This document shows positions 9,093-19,065 of a stretch of 64,000 nucleotides of DNA, piece by piece. The first letter of the stretch is position 1. Every line of letters begins with the position of its first letter. The position numbers and the translations under genes are program-made. The notes beneath the pieces are model-generated. The model had not been told where the DNA came from and searched no databases. It worked only from the letters and a program-made list of their open reading frames with translations. The stretch is from NCBI GenBank assembly GCA_949825065.1, contig OX463838.1:2334251-2398250 (forward strand), in the 5' to 3' direction. The stretch is from Odontocerum albicorne. Taxonomy: Eukaryota > Arthropoda > Insecta > Trichoptera > Odontoceridae.

Positions 9093-9707
9093 CCTGTTCA
9101 CCGCGTTAAAAATCAAATTCCACGAATCCTGTGCGCGGCACAATTTCAACGTTTTTTAATTTCTAAGTTTAAACACATATTTTGTTTAGAACCACTGATA
9201 TTTGATTACAACACCAAGTAAACATGACACTTAAGTAATTTTCAGATAATAAATAATAGTCATTACTCTTAAGGAGACTCATTAAATAAAGGAGATAAAC
9301 TTAACATTACGTAAAATAAACAAAGGAATGCTACGATCAAATCAATGCTTCATGACACTCACCCAATCAAATGCATATAGCACTAGTAATGTTTATTTAC
9401 GTAAGAGAGACTTAGTAATGTTTATTTACGTAAGAGAGACTCATCGCAGGACTTGATCCGCGCGACAGGTCGTTAATGCTGGAAATATTGAGAAACCAAA
9501 AAAATTCGGCGCTCTGTTTATTCAACAATATCTCATAAACTAATATATTATTTGACAAGGTTTTCAGAGATGTCGCTAGAATAAAGATTATTTTAAATTT
9601 TAGTTCAATTTTTATTGCGGTTTTGTGTCATTTTTTTTAAGTATTTGTGATTTGAAACTTGGATTGTCGTCAGATCACAGGCGTTTGTGCTCCCCGCGGG
9701 GAACACG
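9093..9707. mobile_element. piggyBac-like MITE, long form
   Basis: Flanked by TTAA (9089-9092, 9708-9711) with inverted termini CCTGTTCACCGCG and CGTGTTCCCCGCG. A shorter inverted relative at 31903-32185 shares both ends (AATCAAATTC, the GTGCGCGGCAC block and CAGGCATTTGTGCTTCC-like sequence). It has no transposase frame. A 34-bp word, TTTATTTACGTAAGAGAGAC with flanks, is repeated twice at about 9390-9440. Confidence 0.75.
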
Positions 9708-9848
9708 TTAAATTAATAGATTTAAAAACTTGTGTTCAAAGTATAGAATATTTACATATTTTCTTGCTTTGAATCAGGAAAAAAAAAACATGATTTTCTG
9801 TATTTATTTTAAAAACTAAAGGCTAGATTGGCATCTGTTAGGAAACAG

Positions 9849-10250
9849 TAACTTACGAGTATATCTGGAGTCGCATCTTGAAAACTTGCCGATTTCACAA
9901 TCAGTTCCAAAGCAACTTCACTTCCCAGTAGAGAATTAAGGATCTTACCTGAAAAAATAATTAGACAAAATTATGATATGTTCAAGAGTGATAAAATTTA
10001 TGCAAATTTTTAGTGAAAATAAATAAAAATCTTTTTTTTTTCAATCGGCGTTACTCGACTTCATATAATCACTATGGTCACGATTCACTTTAAAATAATA
10101 CAAATATATTATAGTGTTATATCCCTTTTGAAGAAGGCAGAGAGTCTACACAAATATTACTTGCCTCATTTACAATCATAAATAATAAAAATAAAAGGAC
10201 AATTTATATAGCGCCGTTTACTTATTTATTTCATTTAACACTTTTATTGC
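9849..10250 (-). repeat. Segmental duplicate block, copy A
   Basis: About 390 bp match 36361-36735 closely, including flanking non-coding DNA and the junction to a J1 tail. The block holds the candidate exon described next. Both copies end in the same J1 insertion, so the LINE was present before duplication. Confidence 0.85.
9857..9948 (-). CDS. Candidate internal exon, copy A (gene not recognised)
   Basis: On the - strand a polypyrimidine tract and CAG (TTATTTTTTCAG) precede a 92-nt stretch that ends at GTAAGT. In one frame it is open over 30 codons: KILNSLLGSEVALELIVKSA then SFQDATPDIL. The copy at 36369-36460 has the same length, acceptor and donor, with three amino-acid changes (E/A, I/N, A/V) and one silent change. 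I do not recognise the protein. It could be an exon of a duplicated host gene whose other exons lie elsewhere, a captured exon in a mobile repeat, or chance. The flanking intron-like DNA is as similar as the exon, so there is no sign of selection. Confidence 0.4.
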
Positions 10251-10965
10251 AAATACAATCTGGCGGGCTTATTACCAGGCGGCAATCTCGTCCAACCAAC
10301 CAGACAAAAGTAAATGAAGCAAGTTACGTGATCGAATAAATCATTCAAATGACTATCCATCCCCACGAAATCCATAAACATATAAGTGAACACATGCCCA
10401 CGAACCCCACAAAGACGGACAATCACCCGAACATTATTTTTCATATAAAGTGAGATATCATCAATCAGAATGAAAGGAAGGGATGGTGGAGAGGAAAGGA
10501 AAATAAAAATCAGGAATGAAACACGTTATTTTACTGACTAGAAATTTAGAGCTTTTTCATTCGCTTCTTAAAGCATGCCAAGGACGGAGCGAGTCTTAAA
10601 TTGGTTTGTAACTGATTCCAGAGTCTCACTGCATGGACAGTAAAGAACGACGTAAAGAAAGAGGAGCGGTGAACTGGAAAGGCCAATAAACAATCTCTGT
10701 CTGAGCGTAGCGCTAATCCATGATTGGAAAGACGTTAAAAAATTTCGGCGAGATAAGAGGGGGCGGTGGGACAGTTAAGAATATTATACAATAGAGACAG
10801 TATGTGAATTTGGCGTCTATTTCTAACATTCAACCAGTTCAATGCCTTCAGGTATGAAGTTATATGATCGTACTTTCGTAGGTTGAAAATAAATCTTAGA
10901 CAACACATTTTGAAGACGCTGTAATTTGTCCAGCTGTTCCTCTGTAACATCCAAGCAACAGACGT
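10219..10965 (-). pseudogene. Jockey/CR1-like LINE, 5'-truncated (family J1), copy d
   Basis: The - strand frame carries CLRFIFNLRKYDHITSYLKA then ALNWLNVRNRRQIHILSLLY and ILNCPTAPSYLAEIF, the C-terminal region downstream of the RT domain in Jockey/CR1-type ORF2. It is followed by degenerate ..VHAVRLWNQLQTN.. and the J1 untranslated tail ending in TTTATT repeats at 10219. Family members lie at 27397, 47494, 51362 and 55073. A frame shift near 10960 and stops make it inactive. Confidence 0.8.
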
Positions 10966-10969
10966 CCAT

Positions 10970-11050
10970 CTTTCTGGTTGGTTGAAAGATATTGTGTCAT
11001 GGCAATACGCCAGCCAGGTTGTATTGTATACAACGAAAGTGTAATCCAAC
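10970..11050 (+). repeat. SINE/LINE shared tail
   Basis: CTGGTTGGTTGAAAGATATT ... GCCAGGTTGTATTGTATACA and AACGAAAGTGTAAT match the SINE tail at 5090-5170. It abuts the 5' edge of the J1 copy in opposite orientation. Confidence 0.55.
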
Positions 11051-11344
11051 AAGCTGGGATCATTCGAAATATGGAGTCTTCGGAGAATGCTCTGAATTTT
11101 TTGGTGTTACCTTATCTCAAACACAGAGGTTCTCCATCGAGCAGGTTTAAAGGTAGAACTCTTAAATACCATTGAAAAACGAAAGCTTGCTTATCTGAGT
11201 CAAATATATTTAGAAGAAAAAAATACAACTTGTTAAAATTGATATTCATGGGCAGAATCGAAAGTCGACGTGGAATCGGAGGGAAGCGTCTTAGTTACGC
11301 AACCTTCACGAATGCACATGTATGCACAGTTGAGGAGCTAGATA

Positions 11345-11720
11345 CATGCATATCATCACGCCGTGTCCCTTAAAGGGTAGGCAGTGAGAATAGACAAACT
11401 TTAAAATCCAAGCACAAAACTTTCGACTCCTTTACATCCAGAATATATTTATAATAACAGGAAAACTATTATTGACAAAGTATAAAGTTTCCCAATTCAT
11501 ACATCTTCATGCAAAATCTTCTATTATTCATAATTCCTACTTTATCTTCTTTGAAAATCTGATTAATTTGATCTAATTTACCTTTTCTATGGACACCTTT
11601 CACTTCTGACGTATATATTCGTTTAGTAATTCTATGCACACCTTTCCCTTCTGACGTATATAACCGCTTAATAATTCTTTCCTCAATCATTGTTGTCACA
11701 TATCCAAATCATAAAGCTCC
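11345..11720 (-). pseudogene. Family K LINE remnant
   Basis: AAAGGGTAGGCAGTGAGAAT and GACTCCTTTACATCCAGAAT at 11372-11450 match the family K 3' region. Two imperfect direct repeats, TTCTGACGTATATA, occur at about 11604 and 11650. No usable frame. Confidence 0.4.
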
Positions 11721-12300
11721 TTTCTTCATGCATTCATTCCTGATATCTTCGCTCCACCTCCTTTCGTCATTACCACTCTACAAGTTTTACTTTACATCAT
11801 TTTATCCATGCATTCATTCCTGATATCTTCGCTCCGCCTTCTTTCGTCATTACCACTACAGAAGTTTTACTTTACATCATTTTATCCATGCATTCATTCC
11901 TGATATCTTCGCTCCGCCTTCTTTCATCATTACCACTACACAAGTTTTACTTAACATCATTTTATCCATGCATTCATTCCTGATATCTTCGCTCCGCCTT
12001 CTTTCATCATTACCACTACACAAGTTTTACTTAACATCATTTTATCCATGCATTCATTCCCGATATCTTCGCTGCGCCTTCTCTCGCCATTACCGCTCCA
12101 CAAGTTTTACTGAACATCATTTTATCCATGCATTCATTCCTGATATCTTCGCTCCGCCTTCTTGCGTCATTATCACTACACAAGTTTTACTTAACATCAT
12201 TTTATCCATGCATTCATTCCTGAAATCTTCGCTCCCACTTCTTTCGTCATTACCACTCCACAAGTTTTTCTTAACATCATTTTATCTACGCATTCATTTT
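11721..12300 (+). repeat. 80-bp minisatellite, ~7 units
   Basis: The word TTTATCCATGCATTCATTCC recurs at 11801, 11881, 11961, 12041, 12121 and 12201, exactly 80 bp apart, with partial units at both ends. Units also share GATATCTTCGCTCCGCCTTC. The long frame 11968-12444 is an artefact of repetition. Confidence 0.95.
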
Positions 12301-12640
12301 TGCTGGAAGTTTAAGTACGTAGGACAACTATATGACATTTATAATTTAAGAACAAAACCACTTCGTCATAGTTCCTGTCTATTGAAGTGGCAGGGTTTTT
12401 TTATATTTCTGTGTATTTTCACTTCACGGTTCACTTCACAGTGAAAAATATTTAAATTGTTAATTTTAAACTGTGGATAGTAAAAAAAAACAAATAAGGA
12501 ATAAAAACGACACCGAAAAATTAATAGCATAATAAATTTAAAAAAAAACCGTGTGATTGACTTTGCGGTAAATATAACACAAGGAAAGGTCAACAGAATA
12601 ATGGTTTCCATGTCCTTTATCCAGAAAAGTCTTATGGTTT

Positions 12641-12710
12641 CGGAATAAATTAAGTTTGATTAAAACAAATATGATTTCATATTTGTTTTAATCAAACTTA
12701 ATTTATTCCG
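12641..12710. repeat. Perfect 34-bp inverted repeat with 2-nt loop
   Basis: CGGAATAAATTAAGTTTGAT.. (12641-12674) is mirrored exactly at 12677-12710. Possible small MITE relic or hairpin; AT-rich, no flanking duplication identified. Confidence 0.85.
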
Positions 12711-12924
12711 TGTGATAGCAAACCAATTTACTGGCAAACATTTAGCCTAAATTTCAGAATTACTATGTGAATATCCTTGACATTATTTTCGTCCTTTTGA
12801 CCTGATGTAAATAATCAGTCAATTGTGTTTTTTGGCAAATATTTTCGGAGCTACCGAACAAAACATATACAGGGTGAGTAGATCCTAATGCGAAATGTGA
12901 GTAGAAGACATGATAAAGGAAGAC

Positions 12925-13345
12925 CAAACAATGTATGATTGGATCAAGCGAATGGAAATTATCTATTTAGAACCAAATCAAAACATGCATCTACAGTTTG
13001 GGCTCCTCATCAGCTTAAATATAAAAACAATATAGAACAAATACAAAAAAAATCTCAGATATCTATGGTACAGAACGAAGGGCGATTACCCAAAATATGC
13101 TCACCATGTCGAACTTCTCGCGGTGTGTAACTATAGAAGCCTGGAAACAAGAAGGCAAGAATCCATTGCGATATTCCTACTTAAGGTTTTTCAAGGTTTT
13201 TTTAACTGTCCCGCGATTCTACAAGCACTTAGTTTATATGTACCCAATAAATATAGCTGTGCAAGGAATTCTCGGAGTATATTCTCGGTACCGCCTAGCA
13301 GTATGAGAAGAATCCTGGCTGATATTCTTTCTAACGAATAAGCTA
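12925..13345 (+). pseudogene. Jockey-like LINE C-terminal fragment (family J2), copy 1
   Basis: TKSKHASTVWAPHQLKYKNN then IEQIQKKSQISMVQNEGRLP in one frame and CNYRSLETRRQESIAIFLLK with QALSLYVPNKYS in another show a frameshifted ORF2 tail. The better copy at 32700-33380 (-) has the same order in longer frames, including LEYASTVWAPHQLKYKK, a hallmark of the region after RT in Jockey-type LINEs. Confidence 0.75.
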
Positions 13346-13394
13346 ACGCTAGAAACAGACCCTCTTTGTGTAACAGGATAAATCCGTGCAAAGT

Positions 13395-13560
13395 GGATAA
13401 AAAATTTGAAAGAAGGAAACGCAGAAAGTCAGAGAAATCATAGAAGAGTTGTATGAATGTACAAGAGGTGAATAATATGTGTTGAAATAGGAAAGTCTGG
13501 TGCTCTGTTCTCTCTGTCTACCTCGACAAGGAAATAGCGTCATGCTATGTGTATGTATAT
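13395..13560 (+). pseudogene. Family K LINE 3' end
   Basis: AGAAGGAAACGCAGAAAGTC, then GGAAAGTCTGGTGCTCTGTT and a TATGTGTATGTATATATGC tail. It matches 20310-20460 in order. Confidence 0.5.
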
Positions 13561-13569
13561 ATGCATAAT

Positions 13570-14060
13570 ACAGGGATATGATAGGGAATCACTTGTCTTC
13601 GAGAACGATCGCCATCTGTCCAAAGGATGACCCATTCCACGTATTATTTTGTGTGCAAGCTTTTGGACTTCTGCAAGCACATAGACTTGAGAGAGAAAAT
13701 CCTATGTTTCAATGATGAGGAGATCAAAGTTCTAAGACGATCGGTAGGCTCCATATTTGCACCCTTAAATATGACATATTTATGTACTCGTATAATAGTA
13801 CTAGTAATTTTTGTTTCAAAGGGCGCGCCGCGCCTCAGCCCGTGAGTGTAACGAAGGTATTGGACTACCCGATTTCTTTCCGACCATGGGAGCTTTAATG
13901 GCCAGCTTTTTTGCGATAATTTTTGCGGTCACCTGGACCAATCCGCAGATCAGATTTTGTGGTACTGCGATGATAATTGAATCAATAATTTCTAAAGTCA
14001 GCCTTACATCGGTTCATCTTCGGACCGATTATCTACTCCGATATAGTGGCGTCAAATGAC
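13570..14060. other. Unassigned sequence
   Basis: Open frames of 72 and 82 codons overlap at 13627-14059 but show no domain I recognise and no splice-like borders. There is a short GC-rich patch at 13820-13840. Confidence 0.35.
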
Positions 14061-14061
14061 A

Positions 14062-14275
14062 GTTTTGCTGCATATCAAGTTTTCAATGAAAGTACAGGCA
14101 ACTTGTTGGGCTTTGTGAACTAGGCTTTGTGAACTAGTTTAATAGTTTTGCTGCATATCAAGTTTTCAATGAAAGTACAGGCAAATTGTTGGGCTTTGTG
14201 AACTAGTTTAATAGTTTTGCTGCATATCAAGTTTTCAATGAAAGTAGAGGCAACTTGTTGGGCTTTGTGAACTCC
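14062..14275 (+). repeat. Three-unit tandem repeat (~70-84 bp)
   Basis: TTTTGCTGCATATCAAGTTT recurs at about 14064, 14147 and 14216. The first unit has an extra internal copy of GGCTTTGTGAACTAG. Confidence 0.9.
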
Positions 14276-14584
14276 CCGCATTAAGCCTCTTTATAATTAT
14301 ATTTACTGCCCTACAAGTAATTTTTCTTATCATGTGACTTAGAACCTTAAATCCTTCGTCATTACGTTTATTTTCACATTAAAGGGTATATCCACCAAAA
14401 GAGAAGTCCTTTCGGCAGACACTTTGTCGTTACTACGTGACGTCGCGCTCACAAAATATAAACAAGATTTCAATCTTCTCGTATATATCATGTTGAATGG
14501 GGACTTAACATATTTTGTCCCCTATAACAGCGTGGGGGATGGTGAAATCGAACTGAACTGAACTGTTTCCAAATACCCCTCTAA

Positions 14585-15086
14585 GGCTGAGGCCATACCA
14601 AAATGCTTCGTTAAGTGCTAAGCTAGATTTTACGTGAATCATATACTAGGTGACTTCATGCCTGGCCACACCAAAGTGCTCCGCAGAAATTAATTTGACA
14701 GTTGGGAGCGGTTGAGTCAACACACGACGTCACTCTAAAAAACTAACCAATTTCATTATTACTTACCATCTTCATTTAATTTATGTGCAACTTTATTCCA
14801 AAGTGATTTTATTACAGGTACACTTTTGTACAATTTGCTCGATGGGTTCCACAAAGGCTCCCTTTTATACACAGCCGTCATTAAAACTTCTGCCATCTTG
14901 TAAATTAACCAACACGTTTGTTCGCTAGGAGATTCACTCGATGACTAATCGTCATGCAACGTGGCGCGAAGTGTGCAGTGTGGCCACTGCGATATTATGC
15001 GGTACATTGGTTCGCTAGGATATGTCGCCTAACTCGCAACATAGCTCTAAGCATCAATCGAGGCTCCTCCCTGTGAGGCCGAGGCC
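14585..15086. mobile_element. PIF/Harbinger-type element with captured exon
   Basis: Inverted ends GGCTGAGGCC and GGCCTCGGCC are flanked by TAA on each side (14582-14584, 15087-15089), fitting the three-base TWA duplication of PIF/Harbinger transposons. At 502 bp it is non-autonomous. It contains a MADF-like 5' exon on the - strand. Internal words CCAAAATGCTTCG and CCAAAGTGCTCCG suggest subterminal repeats. Confidence 0.6.
14767..14896 (-). CDS. MADF-domain-like first exon (partial)
   Basis: From ATG at 14896 (-) the frame reads MAEVLMTAVYKREPLWNPSS then KLYKSVPVIKSLWNKVAHKL and NEDG, open until AAGATG|GTAAGT, a good splice donor at 14766-14761. The pattern of an initial helix, an R-x-PLW core and a W about 20 residues later is that of MADF (Myb/SANT-like in Adf-1) domains. 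These occur in host regulators and in the DNA-binding protein of Harbinger elements. Lying inside Harbinger-like ends, it is probably the stranded first exon of that element's own DNA-binding protein. No downstream exon is seen. Confidence 0.5.
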
Positions 15087-15089
15087 TAA

Positions 15090-15590
15090 GTATTTATCTC
15101 ATACGCTATAAAAGCACATTATTTGATATGAAATAAAGTCTAGGACTTCAAAAGCTAATCCATCAGTAATCCAACTTGTGACACGGATAAGACACTCAGC
15201 TGAGAGAGAGAGAGAGAAGTAGCAGATTGGATCCGACACTCTTCCTCGAGTTTGGATATCTTTGTCATTACAACTTAAGTTTTGATCTGTCAATTTGTCT
15301 TCTATCCACAAGATGGCGATATTCTTCGATCACGGGGGGATAACCTATGACATTTCACAATAGCGACCACCCTGTGTATACGTATACCCGTACAAAGCTT
15401 TTAAGGATTCTGTTTAATTCGTTGTGTAATCCCATTGATCAGAACTGTGACAAGGGTACACGATAAGCACAGTGGAGTATCGAGGAGTCAATGTTGTGGA
15501 ATTAGTCATAGTTCTCTGTTTGTAAAAATTCAGTACAAATATATATTAATTAATTTATTTAGTACAATAAATTTATTTATTTTGTACATG
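15090..15590. other. Unassigned, with an (AG)n microsatellite
   Basis: A GAGAGAGAGAGA run lies at about 15202-15216. The rest has no frame or termini I can assign. Confidence 0.4.
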
Positions 15591-15591
15591 A

Positions 15592-16288
15592 ACGTGAGTA
15601 AAACTAAGTTCATGGTGTTTGGCCGGCAGGAGCACGTCTTACATTGAACGGTGCTGATATAGAGAGAGTGAAAACATTTAAATACCTCGAAAGTATCCTA
15701 GTGGAAGACTTCGACCCAGAAACCTAAGTCAAGTGCAGGATTGAATCATCTCGTGCGACTTTTAATAAAATGAGAAGCGTATTTATTCTGCGATGATAAT
15801 CTAAACTTGAAACTTCGACAACGGTTAGTCAAATGCTACGTTTGGTCAGTGTTATTTTACATGGAGTAGAATCATGGACCCTCAAAGTTGGTAGTATGAA
15901 CCGACTGGAAGCATTCGAAATGTGGATGCACCGGAGAATGCTACGGATACCTTGGACGGATATGGTCAGCAACACGAGGGTTCTTCAAAGAGCCAAAGTT
16001 GATAGAGAGTTGCTGATTAATATTAAAATCCGAAAGGTGTCCTACTTGGGTCATGTACTTAGAGGAGTAAAGTACAAATTACTGCACCTGATCATCCAAG
16101 GCAAAATAGAAGGCCAAAGAGGTGTTGGCAGGAGGTAAATCTCCTGACTCCGCAATATACGTGATTGTACTGGCATAAGGGGCGTTGGGGATCTTTGTCG
16201 GGCTGCCGGGGACAAAAATAACATATCTACTCTCAAGTGATATTCAACGTTGGGGGGACCTGACATGACACTGGGAAGAAGAAGTATA
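15592..16288 (+). pseudogene. RTE-type LINE ORF2 C-terminus (family A), copy 2
   Basis: The longest family A piece starts NVSKTKFMVFGRQEH and continues (with shifts) LTLNGADIERVKTFKYLE, then GSMNRLEAFEMWMHRRMLRI and PWTDMVSNTRVLQRAKVDRE. KTKFMVF and the FKYL motif belong to the end of the RT domain, and the rest to the ORF2 tail. It ends GACATGACACTGGGAAGAAG. The RT catalytic motifs lie upstream of the truncation. Several frameshifts are present. Confidence 0.85.
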
Positions 16289-16324
16289 TTACAATGAACG
16301 ATCGATTTCAACCATTAATAATAA

Positions 16325-16634
16325 CTAGTTGCAAGCCGTGAAATATTCACGGAAGTAAAACAAATTCTACATTAATGAAAATATATATTCATAAATATAG
16401 AATTTGTTTATATATATCATTTATACATCGCCCCCTTTTACACCGGTTCAAAAATTGTTAGCTAGGTATTTAAAATTCGTTCAGTTATCACGGACCCACC
16501 GAGATTAAAATTTCGAATTACTTTCGGAGAGAATCCAAGTATTCCTCTCTCGCTCTTTTGCATTCAAAATGCAAAATTCGTATTCTTTCTTCGACGACAA
16601 CTGTCGTATGGGTTTTGGCCTATTTATACTATGA
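16325..16634 (-). mobile_element. Non-autonomous Helitron (family H1), copy 1
   Basis: On the - strand it begins TCATAGTATAAATAGGCC and ends in CTAG followed by T. A hairpin CCGTGAATATTTCACGG sits about 8 nt before the CTAG end. Start TC, 3' hairpin, CTRR end and insertion between A and T are Helitron hallmarks. There are no inverted termini and no target-site duplication. The internal palindrome around ATTCTACATTAATG / ..ATAAATATAGAAT recurs in all copies. Confidence 0.8.
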
Positions 16635-16924
16635 TTATTAAATTCCAATTAGAATATTAAGTGTACATTGATAATAGAAAATGTATAAATATGAACACAT
16701 TTACATGATTCATAGCCAAAAAATATAGGAAAAAAGCGTGCATACAAATATACCACTTATCATGTATAGAAATACAAACATGCAACAGGCCAAAGCTCAG
16801 GAGAACCAGAGCGGTAACATAGAAAAAATATCGTATGGCATAACTCATACGAGTTAGCTGTGATTAAATTCTTAAAAACATTAGTCAATAATGAGTAGTT
16901 TATGTATGCTTCCCCAGTTACTAA

Positions 16925-17003
16925 TTTTTATCAAACACTGTTTATTCCACTTTTTTGTAACGGTATAACCCTACCGGTTTCAAGGCTTTCACCTCATCTT
17001 CAG
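16925..17003 (-). repeat. Penelope-type terminal repeat (half unit)
   Basis: Contains the intact hammerhead-like core and the word AGTGGAATAAACAGTG shared with 2985-3148. No inverted partner here. Confidence 0.6.
16957..17003 (-). ncRNA. Hammerhead-ribozyme-like motif (Penelope type)
   Basis: The - strand has CTGAAGA, stem II GAGG/CCTT (one G-U) with a 6-nt loop, GAAA, stem III ACC/GGT with loop GGTAG, then T, giving a GUU cleavage triplet. All core positions CUGANGA...GAAA...UH are kept. A 3-bp stem III is usual in Penelope-like elements, which use these ribozymes in their terminal repeats. Catalysis is not shown. Confidence 0.65.
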
Positions 17004-17318
17004 GGGAGCACAAACAAAACTTATTTCTGTTCGAACTGGTACCGATATACACGCTTCAACGGTTAGGGGCTGAGGGGTGAGGGAGGCATGGGACGATTTC
17101 GGCCAAGAGCGGAGAGATTTTTGGAATATAACTGTTTAACAGATGTTCGGATCAATGATCGACTGACTTAGAAATTTCTAGGGCCTATAAACAACATATG
17201 TGAATGATTGTTTTTTTTTCGTACGGAGATACACGAATAACTTTTTTTGGGTATTTTTAGAAAGATCGATTACTTCGCGACCGACAATTTTTGGTGAAAC
17301 TGGAATGAATGGACCATT

Positions 17319-17354
17319 CTGAAGATGCTTGTTGAGCGAAACCGATAAATGGTA
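17319..17354 (+). ncRNA. Hammerhead-ribozyme-like motif
   Basis: CTGAAGA, stem II GCT/AGC with loop TGTTG, GAAA, stem III ACC/GGT with loop GATAAAT, then A (GUA triplet). The core is complete. Weak stem I: bases before CTGA (CATT) can pair with GGTG after the cleavage position through G-U pairs. Confidence 0.55.
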
Positions 17355-17467
17355 GGTGAAATAATTTTATAAAGAAGTTTTTTTATTCATTTATTATTCT
17401 GAAATAATCAACAGATGATTAAAATATCGCAATTCATCATGACTGATGATATTCATGTTGTGATAGT

Positions 17468-17551
17468 TGATTTAACCAGTGCTTCTTTCGGTTTTGATTT
17501 AATCAGTGCTTTTTTCGGTTATGATTTAACCAGTGCTTCTTTCGGTTTTCA
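17468..17551 (+). repeat. 28-bp tandem repeat, 3 units
   Basis: TGATTTAACCAGTGCTTCTT CGGTTTT-type units repeat three times with few changes. Confidence 0.9.
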
Positions 17552-17861
17552 TTGAGTGTAAGCTGCTGAAAAAAGCACACATTCCTGATATAACATATCA
17601 AACGCATTAGTTTAACTGCAAGAAAAACATAGTCACCAGATAATCAACGATGACACTACAGAATGCTAAGAAATGCGTGCACTGAGAAGATTTGAGAGAA
17701 AGTTGAATAAGTTATTTAAGAGAAAGTTGAATAAATATCCTTCCATTCTAATTATACTTTGCTTCCCTTCCTTATCCTTGCACAAATTCCTTTCCTCTAC
17801 TTTTACCATATTTTTTTAGAGATCGGCCATTTATTTGTTTTTTTTATTAAATTTAAACGAT

Positions 17862-18700
17862 TCGGTTGAAGGGCCTTCTGAACAATTTATGCACAAAAAT
17901 GATACCTCCATCACTCATTAATGTCATAAGAGAGATCAACCTGAATAGTAACACAAAAATCAGAGCAAATGGGAAATATACTAAAGCCATAAAAACATCG
18001 GTTGGAATCAGACAAGGCGATAGCCTAAGCCCATTTCTCTTTAACTGCATAATGGATAATATCATTGCAGAGGTTGCATCTCTCAAGTTGAGGTACACTC
18101 TTGGTAAGGAAGCGGTGGGAATTCTCTGTCATGCTGACGACGCTACACTCATAGCTGAAAATAAAAATGACTTACAGAGAATGCTCACAAAGTTCGATGA
18201 ATCCTGCTCAAAATACAATATGATTATCTCCGTAGCAAAAACCAAGTGTATGAGATTCTCCAAAGACCCACTAGAGTGCAGAATTTCAGTACGTGACGAG
18301 CCAATTGAACAAGCAATCCAGTTCAGATATCTTGGCAGTCAACTGATCAGCTCTCCTGACCTCCCCAGAGAAGTAAGACCTCAGGTAGATAAAGCTGCAG
18401 TTGTGGCGGGCTTCCTGAGATATGTCATATGGAGGAATAGAGATATGATAACGGATAGCAAGGTACGCATTTATAAGAATTGTGTGTGACCTATTCTCAC
18501 ATATGGCATCGAAGCGAGGGTGGACACTGTCAGGACAAAATGTATGCTAAGGACAACGGAAATGAGAGCTCTACGCACTATTGCTGGGAAGACTTTGCGT
18601 CATCGTGTAAGGAACACCACAATCCGAGAGGTCTATGAGGTCTAAGATGTAGTCAGATGGAGACGACAGCGTCGACGATACTAGTACCAACATGTACAGA
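17862..18700 (+). pseudogene. Non-LTR retrotransposon reverse transcriptase, C-terminal half
   Basis: The frame at 17866-18489 holds the RT fingers/palm motifs KTSVGIRQGDSLSPFLFNCI and CHADDATLIAENKNDLQRM. The latter is the catalytic box with ADD as in active enzymes (usual form F/YADD). KTKCMRFSK and QFRYLGSQL follow. After a TGA at about 18487 the same frame continues PILTYGIEARVD, the usual PVLTYG motif. RTE-like by wording. The N-terminal endonuclease and first RT motifs are missing. It is one of the best-preserved RT frames in the window, yet truncated and interrupted. Confidence 0.88.
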
Positions 18701-18729
18701 GAATGAATTCCACAAGAATTCCATACATA

Positions 18730-18912
18730 CGAGGGCGATCCGATAAGTACTTAGCCTCACCGCCCGATAGCACCACTATCGCAAGAGCAATTTTTAATCG
18801 CGTAGTACATTTTCGTTGACAGCTACTGTCAAAATTTCAGCCGAATCGGACGCGTAGTTTTGTTTTGACCGCGTGTGGAAGCGAGCGTGTCCGCGGATTT
18901 GAGAAAAATAGA
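18730..18912 (+). mobile_element. mariner 5' end fragment
   Basis: After a TA the sequence runs CGAGGGCGATCCGATAAGTA, a mariner-like terminal repeat, and then a leader of about 170 bp. The transposase and 3' end are absent. It is followed by the 3' part of an RTE element. Confidence 0.5.
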
Positions 18913-19065
18913 ACGTAGCTCTGCATGGGGTACCGGATGGACGGCGTCCACCAGGGAGACCCCCGAAACGATGTAGAGATAGCTGGAGCTCAGCATCACA
19001 GGAAGACAATCCTGCAGTAACAGACTCTTGAGTCTATAGAAAGTTTAAGAAGAAGAAATTTAAAC
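18913..19065 (+). repeat. LINE 3' tail with AAGAAGAAG
   Basis: Ends in TTTAAGAAGAAGAAAT; upstream words (GGACGGCGTCCACC) give a CG-richer patch consistent with an RTE C-terminus in a shifted frame. Confidence 0.35.

Noticed and set aside
11968..12444. 158-codon frame
   Set aside because: Runs across the 80-bp satellite; residues simply repeat every 240 bp.
13811..14059. 82-codon frame as a small membrane protein gene
   Set aside because: No start context, no splice signals and no recognisable family; partial overlap with another frame.
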